Positions 33,370-41,828 of a stretch of 64,000 nt of DNA are shown in pieces (position 1 is the first letter of the stretch; each line of letters opens with the position of its first letter). Location of the stretch: the NCBI GenBank assembly GCA_018673255.1, contig JABHDC010000053.1:1-64000 (forward strand), in the 5' to 3' direction. The position numbers and the translations under genes are program-made. The DNA comes from Gemmatimonadota bacterium. GTDB taxonomy: Bacteria; Latescibacterota; UBA2968; UBA8231. Below the pieces are notes generated by a model. That model did no database searches and had not been told where the DNA came from. It saw only the letters and a list, made by a program, of their open reading frames with translations.

Positions 33370-34470
33370 TCAGGCCAGTTGTTGCAGGATCGCGTCCCCC
33401 ATCGCCTCAGTACCGACACAGTCGTGGCCAAAGGCGATGTCCGCCGTTCGCACGCCTGCCTCAACACTCGCCTTGACGGCCACCTCGATGGCATCAGCCG
33501 CTTCCAGTTCGCCGAAGCTGTGGCGCAGCATCAGCGCGCCCGACAGGATCTGGGCACTCGGATTGGCAATTCCCTGCCCGGCGATATCCGGGGCCGTGCC
33601 ACCGGAGGGTTCGAAGAGCCCGAAGGGTTTACCGAGACGATTGGTCTGCGCCCCCAGGGAGGCGGAGGCCAGCATGCCCAGCGAGCCGCAGATGATACCC
33701 ATCTCGTCGGAGAGGATGTCTCCGAACATGTTCTCCGTGAACAGCACGTCGAACTGATTCGGGTCGCGTGCCAATTGCATGGCCGCATTGTCCACATACA
33801 TATGATCCAGCTCGATCTCGGGGGCATGCACCGCGAAGTACGCGGAGACGACCTTGCGCCACAGGACCGAACACTCCAGCACATTCGCCTTGTCCACCGA
33901 AGTCACGCGTTTACCCCGCGCCATGGCCGTGTCGATGGCCACCTGGGCGATGCGCTCGATCTCACTCGTCTTATAGACCATCGTGTCGATCGCCTGCTCC
34001 TCGCCATTGTCGAGGGTCGTCGTCGACTTGCTCCCGAAGTAGATCCCGCCGGTCAGCTCGCGGATACAGACGATGTCGATGCCATTCGGGATACGTTCAC
34101 GCTTCAGGGGCGACGCATCGGCGATCTCTGGATACAGCAGACCGGGTCGGACATTCGCGTAGAGGGCGAAGGCCTTGCGAATCGGCAAGAGAGAGGCGCG
34201 TTCGGGCTGATCCTTGGGCGGCAGCGATTCCCACTTGGGGCCACCCACCGAGCCGAACAGGATTGCGTCGGCCGCTTCACACACCTGCAACGTGCTGCGC
34301 GGAAATGCCGTGCCGTGGTTGTCGATGGCGGCGCCGCCGATATCGGCGGTCTCGTGGTCGAGGGCAAAGCCATAGCGCTCACCCACGCGCTCCAATACAC
34401 GCAGGGCCACACTCATGACTTCAGGCCCGATGCCGTCGCCGGGCAAGACTGCAAACTTGAGGGTCTTCAT
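33370..34470 (-). CDS. leuB: 3-isopropylmalate dehydrogenase LeuB
   Basis: This 366-aa enzyme oxidises 3-isopropylmalate with NAD in leucine synthesis. Seen are the N-terminal LPGDGIGPEVM, the substrate loop with LLPIRKAFALYANVRP, the Mg-binding DEMGIICGSLGMLASASLG and the cofactor loop EPSGGTAPDIAGQGIANPSA. The ALYANVRP and ELTGGIYFG segments distinguish it from isocitrate and tartrate dehydrogenases. No other leu gene is adjacent. Length is exactly typical. Confidence 0.97.
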   Translation of the reverse strand: MKTLKFAVLPGDGIGPEVMSVALRVLERVGERYGFALDHETADIGGAAIDNHGTAFPRSTLQVCEAADAILFGSVGGPKWESLPPKDQPERASLLPIRKAFALYANVRPGLLYPEIADASPLKRERIPNGIDIVCIRELTGGIYFGSKSTTTLDNGEEQAIDTMVYKTSEIERIAQVAIDTAMARGKRVTSVDKANVLECSVLWRKVVSAYFAVHAPEIELDHMYVDNAAMQLARDPNQFDVLFTENMFGDILSDEMGIICGSLGMLASASLGAQTNRLGKPFGLFEPSGGTAPDIAGQGIANPSAQILSGALMLRHSFGELEAADAIEVAVKASVEAGVRTADIAFGHDCVGTEAMGDAILQQLA

Positions 34471-34500
34471 TTGCCTGTGGTCGTCTAGGAGGTCGGAAGA

Positions 34501-34539
34501 ACCGGACCCGCCACGCGCCAGCTGCGAGACGGGTCTGGT
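34501..34539 (-). terminator. Possible terminator of the DUF362 gene
   Basis: ACCGGACCCG (34501-34510) pairs with CGGGTCTGGT (34530-34539), a 10-bp stem with one G-U pair. It lies 26 nt downstream of the DUF362 stop. In the direction of transcription it is followed by TTCTTCC, a weak pyrimidine run. Confidence 0.45.
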
Positions 34540-34564
34540 AATTTACGGCGTGGGCAGGCGATCG

Positions 34565-35809
34565 TCAGGCGCGCAGACGCTCTCCATCGAAACGTTCCAG
34601 GCCCCGTTCGTAGACGCCGAAATGCTCCCCCTCCGCCTCGTCGGGGTCGACGAACTTGAGATACATCGCCTGCTCGGGGTTGTCACCCGAGAGTTTGCGG
34701 CGGCTCTGCTGCAGATCACTGACCTCATCATACCAGCGGACCTCACCCTCCTGCAACAGGACATACTGACCGGCATACTGGTCGAAGAGATCCTGCCTGT
34801 GATCTCGGTAGAAGAGCCCCTGTTCGCAGGTCGTTCGCTGCCAGCTGTGCACGATCTCCATGGTGTCGGTGAGATTGGCAAAGAAGGCACCGAGGGGACG
34901 ATCGACCTCTGATTCAAAGTCGATCTGCTCCAGATCGACGGTACCGAAACCGGCTTCAGCCGCCGCCTTGAGGGAGTTCCGATCGCGATGGAAGGGTGGT
35001 GTGAGCCAGTCGCTGGTCGGATCGTGACCCATGAGCCAGGTGGCACAGGCGTCGGTGGCAATCGTGTGATCACCTGCCACGAGGGCATTGGCCACCACGG
35101 CAGGGCTCTCATCCACCCCATTGCCCCATTCCTGGCCGGCCTGCCCAATGAGCCCGTCGATGATGTTGAGGGTTGGATTGAAGATGCGGCCCAGGTCGGC
35201 CAGCATGTAGGGCATGCGCACCAGATGATGGTAATAGGGGCGCGCGTGTCCGCGGGGCTCACCCGGCATGAGGCCGAAAAGATTCTTCAGACTCAGCGTC
35301 ACGCCCATGAAGGCGTGATTCTTCATCTTCGCCAGCGATACGAATTCATCGACATCCACGGCCGGTTCCGGCAGCAGATACTGCGAAAACATCTGCCCGC
35401 CACCGGGTACGGGAACGATCTTTGTCGGCGCCTGGTGGCCGACGACGTATTCGACGCCGTACTCCTTCAGTGCCGGCAGGGCCGTTGCCGTCTGGATGGG
35501 ATCCTTGCCATTGTACATGGCGTAGAAGCTGACATCCGTGCACACGATCTCGGCAGTGGTACGCTCACGCAGCAGACGCAAGGTGGCCCGTACGACCTTG
35601 TCGCAGACCAGTTGCTGCAACATGCCCGCATGCTGAACCTGTTCATCGGGATGTTCGTCCTGGTTGATCTTGATGCCGATGCGTTTCGCTTTGGCCAGTC
35701 GCTCCCAGGTATCAGTCAGCGGCGCCGTGGCGCGCACAAGCGTCTCGTAGACCTCGTCTTCTGTTGCCAGATGATCACAGTGCATGGCGCGTACGTGGTA
35801 TGAGGACAT
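34565..35809 (-). CDS. DUF362 domain protein
   Basis: This 414-aa protein has the core DUF362 features: KRIGIKINQDEHPDEQ near residue 45, EFVSLAKMKNHAFMGVTLS near 160, and LKNLFGLMPGEPRG. The family is cytoplasmic and often Fe-S associated, with no firm enzymatic role. There is no C-terminal ferredoxin domain here; instead the last 100 residues are acidic and unassigned. The gene is transcribed away from the DUF6785 gene, with a 200-nt divergent spacer. Confidence 0.88.
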   Translation of the reverse strand: MSSYHVRAMHCDHLATEDEVYETLVRATAPLTDTWERLAKAKRIGIKINQDEHPDEQVQHAGMLQQLVCDKVVRATLRLLRERTTAEIVCTDVSFYAMYNGKDPIQTATALPALKEYGVEYVVGHQAPTKIVPVPGGGQMFSQYLLPEPAVDVDEFVSLAKMKNHAFMGVTLSLKNLFGLMPGEPRGHARPYYHHLVRMPYMLADLGRIFNPTLNIIDGLIGQAGQEWGNGVDESPAVVANALVAGDHTIATDACATWLMGHDPTSDWLTPPFHRDRNSLKAAAEAGFGTVDLEQIDFESEVDRPLGAFFANLTDTMEIVHSWQRTTCEQGLFYRDHRQDLFDQYAGQYVLLQEGEVRWYDEVSDLQQSRRKLSGDNPEQAMYLKFVDPDEAEGEHFGVYERGLERFDGERLRA

Positions 35810-36009
35810 CTCGATGATCCTTCCTGATCGTCAACGACCCGGGCAGGGCCGGGGAGTTGGTTGCCCCCCCACCACTGTTCGTAGTCTTCGGTTATGAAAA
35901 CCGCCTTCTGGCCCATGAAGATCGACGGCAATTCGACCGCCGCAATACCCCTCGTCACTCAAGCGCTGTCCACCATATTCGGTGGCCCTGAACTGACGGG
36001 TCCAACAAC

Positions 36010-37986
36010 TTGACCAGCACCGGTGCGGCAGTGGCCTCCCCCTTCACGCCGCGCGCCTTCGTTATCGGGGGTCTGCTGGCGGTCTTCCTCGCCTTCGCCT
36101 GCCCCTACACCGTCTTCCTCCACCACACGGCAGGCATGGCAGCCGACTTCATCACCGCCGGCGCCGTCTTCTTGTTCTTCCTGCTGACCTTCGTCGTCAA
36201 CAGCCTGCTGCGGCTGTTTTCCGGCGACCTCGCCCTGCGACCGGGTGAACTGATCCTCGTCTACACGATGATGATCGTCGCCTCGGCGATTCCCACGTGG
36301 GGCCTCATGGCGAATCTGCTGCCCGTGCTGCCGGGGGCCTTCTACTTCGCCACACCGGAGAATAACTGGGCCGGGATTATCCATCCCTTCATTCCGACAT
36401 GGGCGGCGCCGCGCAACCCGATGGCGATCAAGTATTTCTTCGAGGGTCTGCCCCAGGGGGAACAGATCCCGTGGGGTGCCTGGGCCCTGCCACTGGCTTC
36501 CTGGCTCGTCCTCATCACCGCTGTCTATGGGGCCATGATGAGTTCCATGGTCATCATCCGACGCCAGTGGATCGAGAACGAGCGGCTCATCTTCCCCCTC
36601 ACCCAGTTGCCCCTGGAAATGATCGGGCGCGATGAGGATGGCAAGATCAGTGTCGTCTCCCGGCTGTTTCGATCTCCCCTGTTGTGGCTGGGATTCGCCA
36701 TTCCCATGGTCGTATTCAGCACCCATGGCCTGCACCAGTATTTCAACTTCGTCACCCCCTTCGATATCGAACAGATCTTCTACCTGCATCGCACCACACC
36801 GATCCGGCTCTTCCTGAGTTTTCCCGTCCTCGGTTTCATCTACTTCGTGCATCTCGACATCGCCTTCAGCCTCTGGTTCTTCCATCTCGTCGCGCGGACG
36901 CAGTCCATGGTGTTCAATGTCGTGGGTTTCGATCTGCCAGGACACGGGGAGACCTTCACCGGTGCCTATGGCGGTACGTCTCCCGCTGTCAGTCACCAGG
37001 CGATGGGCGCCATGGCCGTGCTCGTGCTGTTTGGCCTCTGGACAGCCCGCAGCCATCTGCGGGACGTGGTTCGCCGTGCCCTGTTTGCGGCGCCCGACGT
37101 AGACGACTCGAAGGAGGCCATGTCCTATCGATCCGCACTGGCCGTCTGGGTGACCAGCAGTATCGTGATCGGGGCCTGGCTCTTTGCCAGTGGCATGCCC
37201 GCCTGGGCGGTCCCGTTCTTCCTCGCCGCCGCCTTCTTCACCTTCTTCGGTCTGTCGCGAATTATCGCCGAAGCCGGTGTCGGCTTCTGCCGCGCCCAGA
37301 TGGTAGCCCCCATCTTCTCCGTCTACAGCCTGGGCAGCGAACCCCTGGGGCATGCGGGCCTGGTGAGCATGGGACTCACCTATACGTGGGCCGTCGACAT
37401 CCGCACCAGCGTCATGGCCTCCACGATCAACGGGCTGAAGCTGGCCGACGCCCTCGGGATCGAGAAGCCGCGGCGCCTGCTGCTGGGCGCTGCCATCGCG
37501 GCGGCCTTGAGCCTGGTAACGGCAGCGGTGACCACCCTGTGGCTCGCCTACACCTATGGCGGCATCAACCTGCAGGGCTGGTTCTTCTCGGGTATGCCGC
37601 AGACCGTGTTCGGCTTCGTCGCGGACAAGATCAATACACCGCTGACACCAGATGTGATCTGGTCCCGCTGGCTCTTCACCGGCGTCGGTGCATTGCTCAT
37701 GGCGGCCATGATGTCCCTGCGACAGCATGTGGTGAGCTGGCCCCTGCACTACATCGGCTTCCCCATCGGTGACACGTGGGTCATGAGCTGGGTCTGGTTC
37801 AGCATTTTTCTGGGCTGGTTTCTCAAACTCGTCATCTTGCGATATTGGGGCGTGCGAGGGTACCGGCAGTTGCGACCCTTCTTCCTCGGACTCGTGCTCG
37901 GTCAGATCAGCTGTGCCGGCACGTGGATGCTCATCGATGTGTGCACGGGCATGGTGGGCAACTACATCCATATCGGCGTACCGTAA
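36010..37986 (+). CDS. DUF6785 family polytopic membrane protein
   Basis: This 658-aa protein has about 12-14 hydrophobic helices. Recognisable family segments are LRPGELILVYTMMIVASAIP near residue 80 and QWIENERLIFPLTQLPLEMI near 185. Members look like oligopeptide-transporter-type carriers but no substrate is established. A TGA at 35989-35991 closes the frame upstream, so the TTG at 36010 is the only available start near the first helix; the ribosome site is weak. The unknown gene at 38002 follows 15 nt later, in one transcript. Confidence 0.85.
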   Translation: MTSTGAAVASPFTPRAFVIGGLLAVFLAFACPYTVFLHHTAGMAADFITAGAVFLFFLLTFVVNSLLRLFSGDLALRPGELILVYTMMIVASAIPTWGLMANLLPVLPGAFYFATPENNWAGIIHPFIPTWAAPRNPMAIKYFFEGLPQGEQIPWGAWALPLASWLVLITAVYGAMMSSMVIIRRQWIENERLIFPLTQLPLEMIGRDEDGKISVVSRLFRSPLLWLGFAIPMVVFSTHGLHQYFNFVTPFDIEQIFYLHRTTPIRLFLSFPVLGFIYFVHLDIAFSLWFFHLVARTQSMVFNVVGFDLPGHGETFTGAYGGTSPAVSHQAMGAMAVLVLFGLWTARSHLRDVVRRALFAAPDVDDSKEAMSYRSALAVWVTSSIVIGAWLFASGMPAWAVPFFLAAAFFTFFGLSRIIAEAGVGFCRAQMVAPIFSVYSLGSEPLGHAGLVSMGLTYTWAVDIRTSVMASTINGLKLADALGIEKPRRLLLGAAIAAALSLVTAAVTTLWLAYTYGGINLQGWFFSGMPQTVFGFVADKINTPLTPDVIWSRWLFTGVGALLMAAMMSLRQHVVSWPLHYIGFPIGDTWVMSWVWFSIFLGWFLKLVILRYWGVRGYRQLRPFFLGLVLGQISCAGTWMLIDVCTGMVGNYIHIGVP

Positions 37987-38001
37987 CGGAGCAAAGACAC
38001 G

Positions 38002-38724
38002 ATGACGGACCCTCAGCACATACCTGCACCCCACGGACCACCGGTTCAGCGGCAGATCTGGCGTGGCCACCTGCTCGATGACTGCGATCCGACCGCTGAT
38101 GTGGAGTCGCTGCAGAGCCAGTGCCAGACCCTTGTCGAGGCGGGCCATCTGCTGACGGCGAGTCTGTTCCGCTGGGAGCAGCGGTTGTTCCTCTATCTGG
38201 AAGTGCTCACAGATGGGGCACCGGTGAGCGGAATTTCGGGCCCGTCCACTGCCAGCGGTGTCTCCCGCATCGAGCAACTGACGGCCGCCTTGCGACCCGC
38301 CCTGGCATCCTGGCCAGGCGAGACCACCGACCGACACTGGGTGGCCATGACCGATATCTTCCACTATCACCGCTGTCTCGGCGCCGAGCAGTGGCGCCGC
38401 AAGACACCGCCGGAGCGCCGCAGTGCGCGGGTCCTGCGCGTGCGCCCGGAGATGGCATCCAGCTACATCTTCCTGCACTATCAGCTACAGGAAGAGCGGC
38501 CAGCCGTTGGCGACAAATACGGGATCATTGCCCTGCACGAAGATCTCATGTTCTTCTACGCAGAGGATCCGGCCGTCATCGAGTCGCCCCTCTACGAAGG
38601 GCAGCTGGACACGCAGAACACACCCGGCGACTGGCATACGTTGATGGAGCCTCACTTTTCGCCGTGGAATGACGACGGGGAAGAACCCTTCTGGCGGGCC
38701 ATCGACTGCCTCTTCGCCGTCTGA
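38002..38724 (+). CDS. Hypothetical protein, cytoplasmic
   Basis: This 240-aa protein has no signal or membrane segment and no family I recognise. It begins 15 nt after the DUF6785 gene with GGAG upstream, so it is almost certainly co-expressed with it. Its middle (WVAMTDIFHYHRCLGAEQWRR) is aromatic-rich and conserved in style. RPEMASSYIFLHYQLQEERP and LYEGQLDTQNTPGDWHTLM follow. The sequence may be an accessory or binding partner of the carrier. Confidence 0.75.
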   Translation: MTDPQHIPAPHGPPVQRQIWRGHLLDDCDPTADVESLQSQCQTLVEAGHLLTASLFRWEQRLFLYLEVLTDGAPVSGISGPSTASGVSRIEQLTAALRPALASWPGETTDRHWVAMTDIFHYHRCLGAEQWRRKTPPERRSARVLRVRPEMASSYIFLHYQLQEERPAVGDKYGIIALHEDLMFFYAEDPAVIESPLYEGQLDTQNTPGDWHTLMEPHFSPWNDDGEEPFWRAIDCLFAV

Positions 38725-38775
38725 GCGATCATTGATAAAGATGTAAAAACGCACTCTTGTGAAAGGTGGATTGGG

Positions 38776-39564
38776 ATGAAACTCGGGTTGATGCGGGGAG
38801 ATACGGTGCCGGCGAGCGAGCTGCGCGAGCTCGGTTTCGAAGCGGTGCAGATGTTCTTCGGTGGCGGTGCCGATGGCGATGGTGAGGATCCATCACCTGA
38901 GGCGGTGGACGAGACCCTGGCCGCCGGCAACACGGTATTGGCAGCCATGACCTTGCACGTGGATCTGGTCGGGCCCAAGGGACGCATCGATGCCGATGTC
39001 GATCGCGCCGCACGCTGCGTCCACAAGACAGCGGCCCTGGCCGGTCGCTTCGGCGACAACCCGCGGCCAATTCTCGTCTGGCATCCGTCGGGTTATCCGG
39101 ATGAGGGTGGAGACGACCGGGCGATCTTTGCGGGGCTCGTATCGAGCCTGAAGACCCTGTGCGGCGAAGCGGAGACAGCCGGTGTCGACATTGCGGTCGA
39201 ACTCACCCGGGCCGGATCGGTGGGATCTGCCGAAACTTTCCTGCGCCTGCAGGATCACGTCGGTTCCCCGGCCCTCAAGGTCTGTCTCGATGCGGCCAAC
39301 TTCTGCCCGGACCGCACACCCCTGGAGCGCACGGTGCGCATGCTCGGCCCCGACACGATCATCGCCCACGGTAAGGATGCGTGTTTCGCGGACAATGGCG
39401 AGGTCGCCGACTATGGGCCCACCGGCTCGGGCCGCCTCGACTATGCAACCTACATGCGCGCCCTCGGCCAATACTGTTCGGCCGCCTATTTCGTGCTGGA
39501 GTACTATCGCTCGCGCGAAGACCTGCTCAAGGCGCGCGACATCGTGCTGGCTGGAATGAAGTAG
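38776..39564 (+). CDS. Sugar phosphate isomerase/epimerase (TIM barrel, AP-endonuclease-2 fold)
   Basis: This 262-aa protein has the xylose isomerase-like TIM-barrel layout. Candidate metal ligands are Glu and His/Asp residues in VDIAVELTRAG, LKVCLDAANFCPD, IIAHGKDACF and FVLEYYRSRED. Members isomerise or epimerise sugars or inositol derivatives. It closes the rightward group with the DUF6785 carrier, consistent with uptake and conversion of a sugar. A strong bidirectional terminator follows. Confidence 0.88.
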   Translation: MKLGLMRGDTVPASELRELGFEAVQMFFGGGADGDGEDPSPEAVDETLAAGNTVLAAMTLHVDLVGPKGRIDADVDRAARCVHKTAALAGRFGDNPRPILVWHPSGYPDEGGDDRAIFAGLVSSLKTLCGEAETAGVDIAVELTRAGSVGSAETFLRLQDHVGSPALKVCLDAANFCPDRTPLERTVRMLGPDTIIAHGKDACFADNGEVADYGPTGSGRLDYATYMRALGQYCSAAYFVLEYYRSREDLLKARDIVLAGMK

Positions 39565-39587
39565 GAGGGAATCCTGTTCTGTATCTC

Positions 39588-39614
39588 GCCGGACACGGGC
39601 CTACCGTGTCCGGC
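39588..39614. terminator. Bidirectional terminator between convergent genes
   Basis: GCCGGACACGG and CCGTGTCCGGC form a perfect 11-bp stem with a 5-nt loop. It lies 23 nt after the isomerase stop and overlaps the last codons and stop of the TPR gene from the other side. T-tracts are short on both sides. Confidence 0.65.
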
Positions 39615-40620
39615 TCAACAGCTCGATTCGTTTCAGCCGCTCAGACTCGTTGGCAACGAACCAGCTGTCCTGCGACAGCAGGCGGTGGGCCTCGGCAAAG
39701 TGGGTCGCCGCCTGCGTGGCCTCGCCCAGAGCCAGGAACAGCTCACCGAGTTCTTCACTGACATAACCATCGCTGGTACCGGCCGCCTCGTGTTCGGCCA
39801 GTAGCTGCTGCTGGATCGTGAGCGCCTCCTGCCATCGATCCAGCGAGCGCAGACCCCGCGCCACACACCAGCGCGCGATGGAGACCGGCCCTGGTTCCTT
39901 CTCTTCCAGTCGCGCTGTCAGGGCCTTCTCGAACAACTCCAGTGCCGTATCCAATTCACCGGCACCGTGATAATCCCATCCCAGGTTGTTGTAGATCGAC
40001 CCCAGCCAGTGGCGGGCACGTGGCTCCGATGACGCCTCGGCGATGGTGATGCCGCGGCGACTCCACTGGCGACGTGTATCCGTCGAATCGACGGTGATCG
40101 CCACCATGTGGGCCGCATCGATGGCGTGATAGTCGGCGCCGACACGCTGCCCCATGTCAAAGGCCTGCTCAAAGAGGGGGCGCGCCTTGTCGGCGGCGCC
40201 ACCGGATCGGTGCACGCGGCCTCGCTCCAGTAGATAACGCACACCTTCGACACTCGGTGACTGGACTTGGGCTTGGGCAAGGGCCGTTTCCACCTCATCC
40301 AGAAGGGCGTGCGCCGCATCGAAATCCCCCTCCAGGCCATGCGTCCGGGCGATCTGCGTCAGCAGCTGCAACCGGTAAGAGGCAGGGGCATCCGGCGTCC
40401 GGGCACGGATCGATTCAAACTGCTTCCGCGTCGCCGCCGCATCACCATAGTCCCAGAGGGAGTCAAAATCAGGAAGGGATGTGTTGTTGTCGGTGGGTGT
40501 CGTCATCGGTTGGCTCTGGGCAAAGAGGGACGGCACACAGACGCATAGGGCAGAGGAGACACAGACCAGGAAGGCCCACAACGGACGTACCCATCCATTG
40601 CGCCCTTCGCCTGAAGCCAT
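39601..40620 (-). CDS. Secreted TPR repeat protein
   Basis: I prefer ATG 40620 (339 aa), which starts a good signal peptide (RPLWAFLVCVSSALCVCVPS, cleavage near FAQS) with AGGCGAGG just upstream. The mature part is built of tetratricopeptide units, for example LYNNLGWDYHGAGELDTALE-like sequence around residue 225 and a matching run at ARTHGLEGDFDAAHALLDEV. Such proteins act as periplasmic scaffolds. The final codons run through the terminator stem. No enzymatic domain is present. Confidence 0.85.
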   Translation of the reverse strand: MASGEGRNGWVRPLWAFLVCVSSALCVCVPSLFAQSQPMTTPTDNNTSLPDFDSLWDYGDAAATRKQFESIRARTPDAPASYRLQLLTQIARTHGLEGDFDAAHALLDEVETALAQAQVQSPSVEGVRYLLERGRVHRSGGAADKARPLFEQAFDMGQRVGADYHAIDAAHMVAITVDSTDTRRQWSRRGITIAEASSEPRARHWLGSIYNNLGWDYHGAGELDTALELFEKALTARLEEKEPGPVSIARWCVARGLRSLDRWQEALTIQQQLLAEHEAAGTSDGYVSEELGELFLALGEATQAATHFAEAHRLLSQDSWFVANESERLKRIELLSRTR

Positions 40621-40763
40621 CACCTCGCCTGTCATGATCAGATTATTACGCATGGCTGAAATGTTAATACGTTGCGGGGCATGACGCGACGCCGATCTTG
40701 GGAGTATCTTCCCCTTCCATATGGCCCGGTACGTGGCGCCCCCTCTAACAACAAGGCCCTCGA

Positions 40764-41774
40764 GTGCCGTTCCCGTTTAAGCTTCCCCCCGCCCTCCTGA
40801 GCACCGGCAGATACCTGCTGGCCGGATTGCTGCTGTACTGGATCTTTCGCAAGATCGACCTGGCGGGGCTGGCCAACGCCTATCAGACCACGGCAAGGTG
40901 GACGATCCCTCTCGTTGTGCTGATGACATGGACCATCATGTCTCTCCAGGCATTTCGACTCTGGATCCTGGTGCGAGCCCAGTCACCCGACATTCGCCTG
41001 CTGCACACGCTCAAGTGTCATTTTACCGGCTCTTTCTACTCGACCTTCCTGCCATCCAGTGTCGCCATCGATATCGTGCGGGGGTATCTGCTGAGTCGCA
41101 GCACCAACCCTTCTGTCGTGTGGGGAGCAACGTGGGTCTGCAAAGTGATGTATCTGCTGGGGTGGATCCTCTTCTGCCTCGGTGGGCTGGTTGCCCTCGG
41201 CGGCAGCGTGGCAGGGTACAATCTCTATCCGGTCGTGGGTGGCCTGGCGGCGATTGTCATCCTCTGCATCAGCCTCTCCTTCAGCAAGCGGCTGTCGGCT
41301 CCACTCAGGCAGCCGATCTCGCGGCTGCTCGGGACCCGTATTGCGCACCGACTGTCCGAGATCCGGCAGTCTATCTACCTCTACCGCACGCACGCACCAA
41401 GTCTGGTCCTCACGGCGCTCGTGACACTGACGATCCATCTGATCGCCATCATCGGTACTGCGTTCCTCATCTTCGGCGTCTCGGGCAGCCTCTTCCTCGA
41501 GGAATGCTTTCTGTTCATTCCCCTCGTCGACATGACCACGATCCTGGTGCCGCTGACACCGAATGGCCTGGGGATCCGGGAAGCATTGTATGATGTGCTG
41601 TTCGGTTATCTGCAGCTGTCGGATGAACAACTGGCCGTCTTCATCCTGCTCAGCGCACTGTCCTATGTCCTGCGCGTCACCGGTGTGCTGACGGTGCTGT
41701 GGGATCGCCTGCGTGGCCACGAGACATCATCGATCCCCGGCCAGGATGTCGCGCGCCCAGACACACTAGACTGA
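40764..41774 (+). CDS. UPF0104 / lysylphosphatidylglycerol synthetase TM-region membrane protein
   Basis: This 336-aa protein starts at GTG 40764 and has about eight helices. The family signatures are WTIMSLQAFRLWILVRAQ, FTGSFYSTFLPSSVAIDIVRG and LVPLTPNGLGIREALYDVLFG near the C-terminus. The domain is homologous to the flippase half of MprF, but without the synthase half. Standalone members are often tied to lipid or glycan export. It is isolated here, divergent from the TPR gene. Confidence 0.9.
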   Translation: MPFPFKLPPALLSTGRYLLAGLLLYWIFRKIDLAGLANAYQTTARWTIPLVVLMTWTIMSLQAFRLWILVRAQSPDIRLLHTLKCHFTGSFYSTFLPSSVAIDIVRGYLLSRSTNPSVVWGATWVCKVMYLLGWILFCLGGLVALGGSVAGYNLYPVVGGLAAIVILCISLSFSKRLSAPLRQPISRLLGTRIAHRLSEIRQSIYLYRTHAPSLVLTALVTLTIHLIAIIGTAFLIFGVSGSLFLEECFLFIPLVDMTTILVPLTPNGLGIREALYDVLFGYLQLSDEQLAVFILLSALSYVLRVTGVLTVLWDRLRGHETSSIPGQDVARPDTLD

Positions 41775-41828
41775 CACATTAGACTGAAACTCCCAATGCC
41801 GCCGGTGGCGGCCGGTTGAAGGAATCCG

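Noticed and set aside
35959..38478. An 839-codon open frame on the minus strand
   Set aside because: It is antisense to the DUF6785 gene and its partner, has a skewed Gln/Asp/Gly/His composition and no domain; it results from the codon bias of the real genes.
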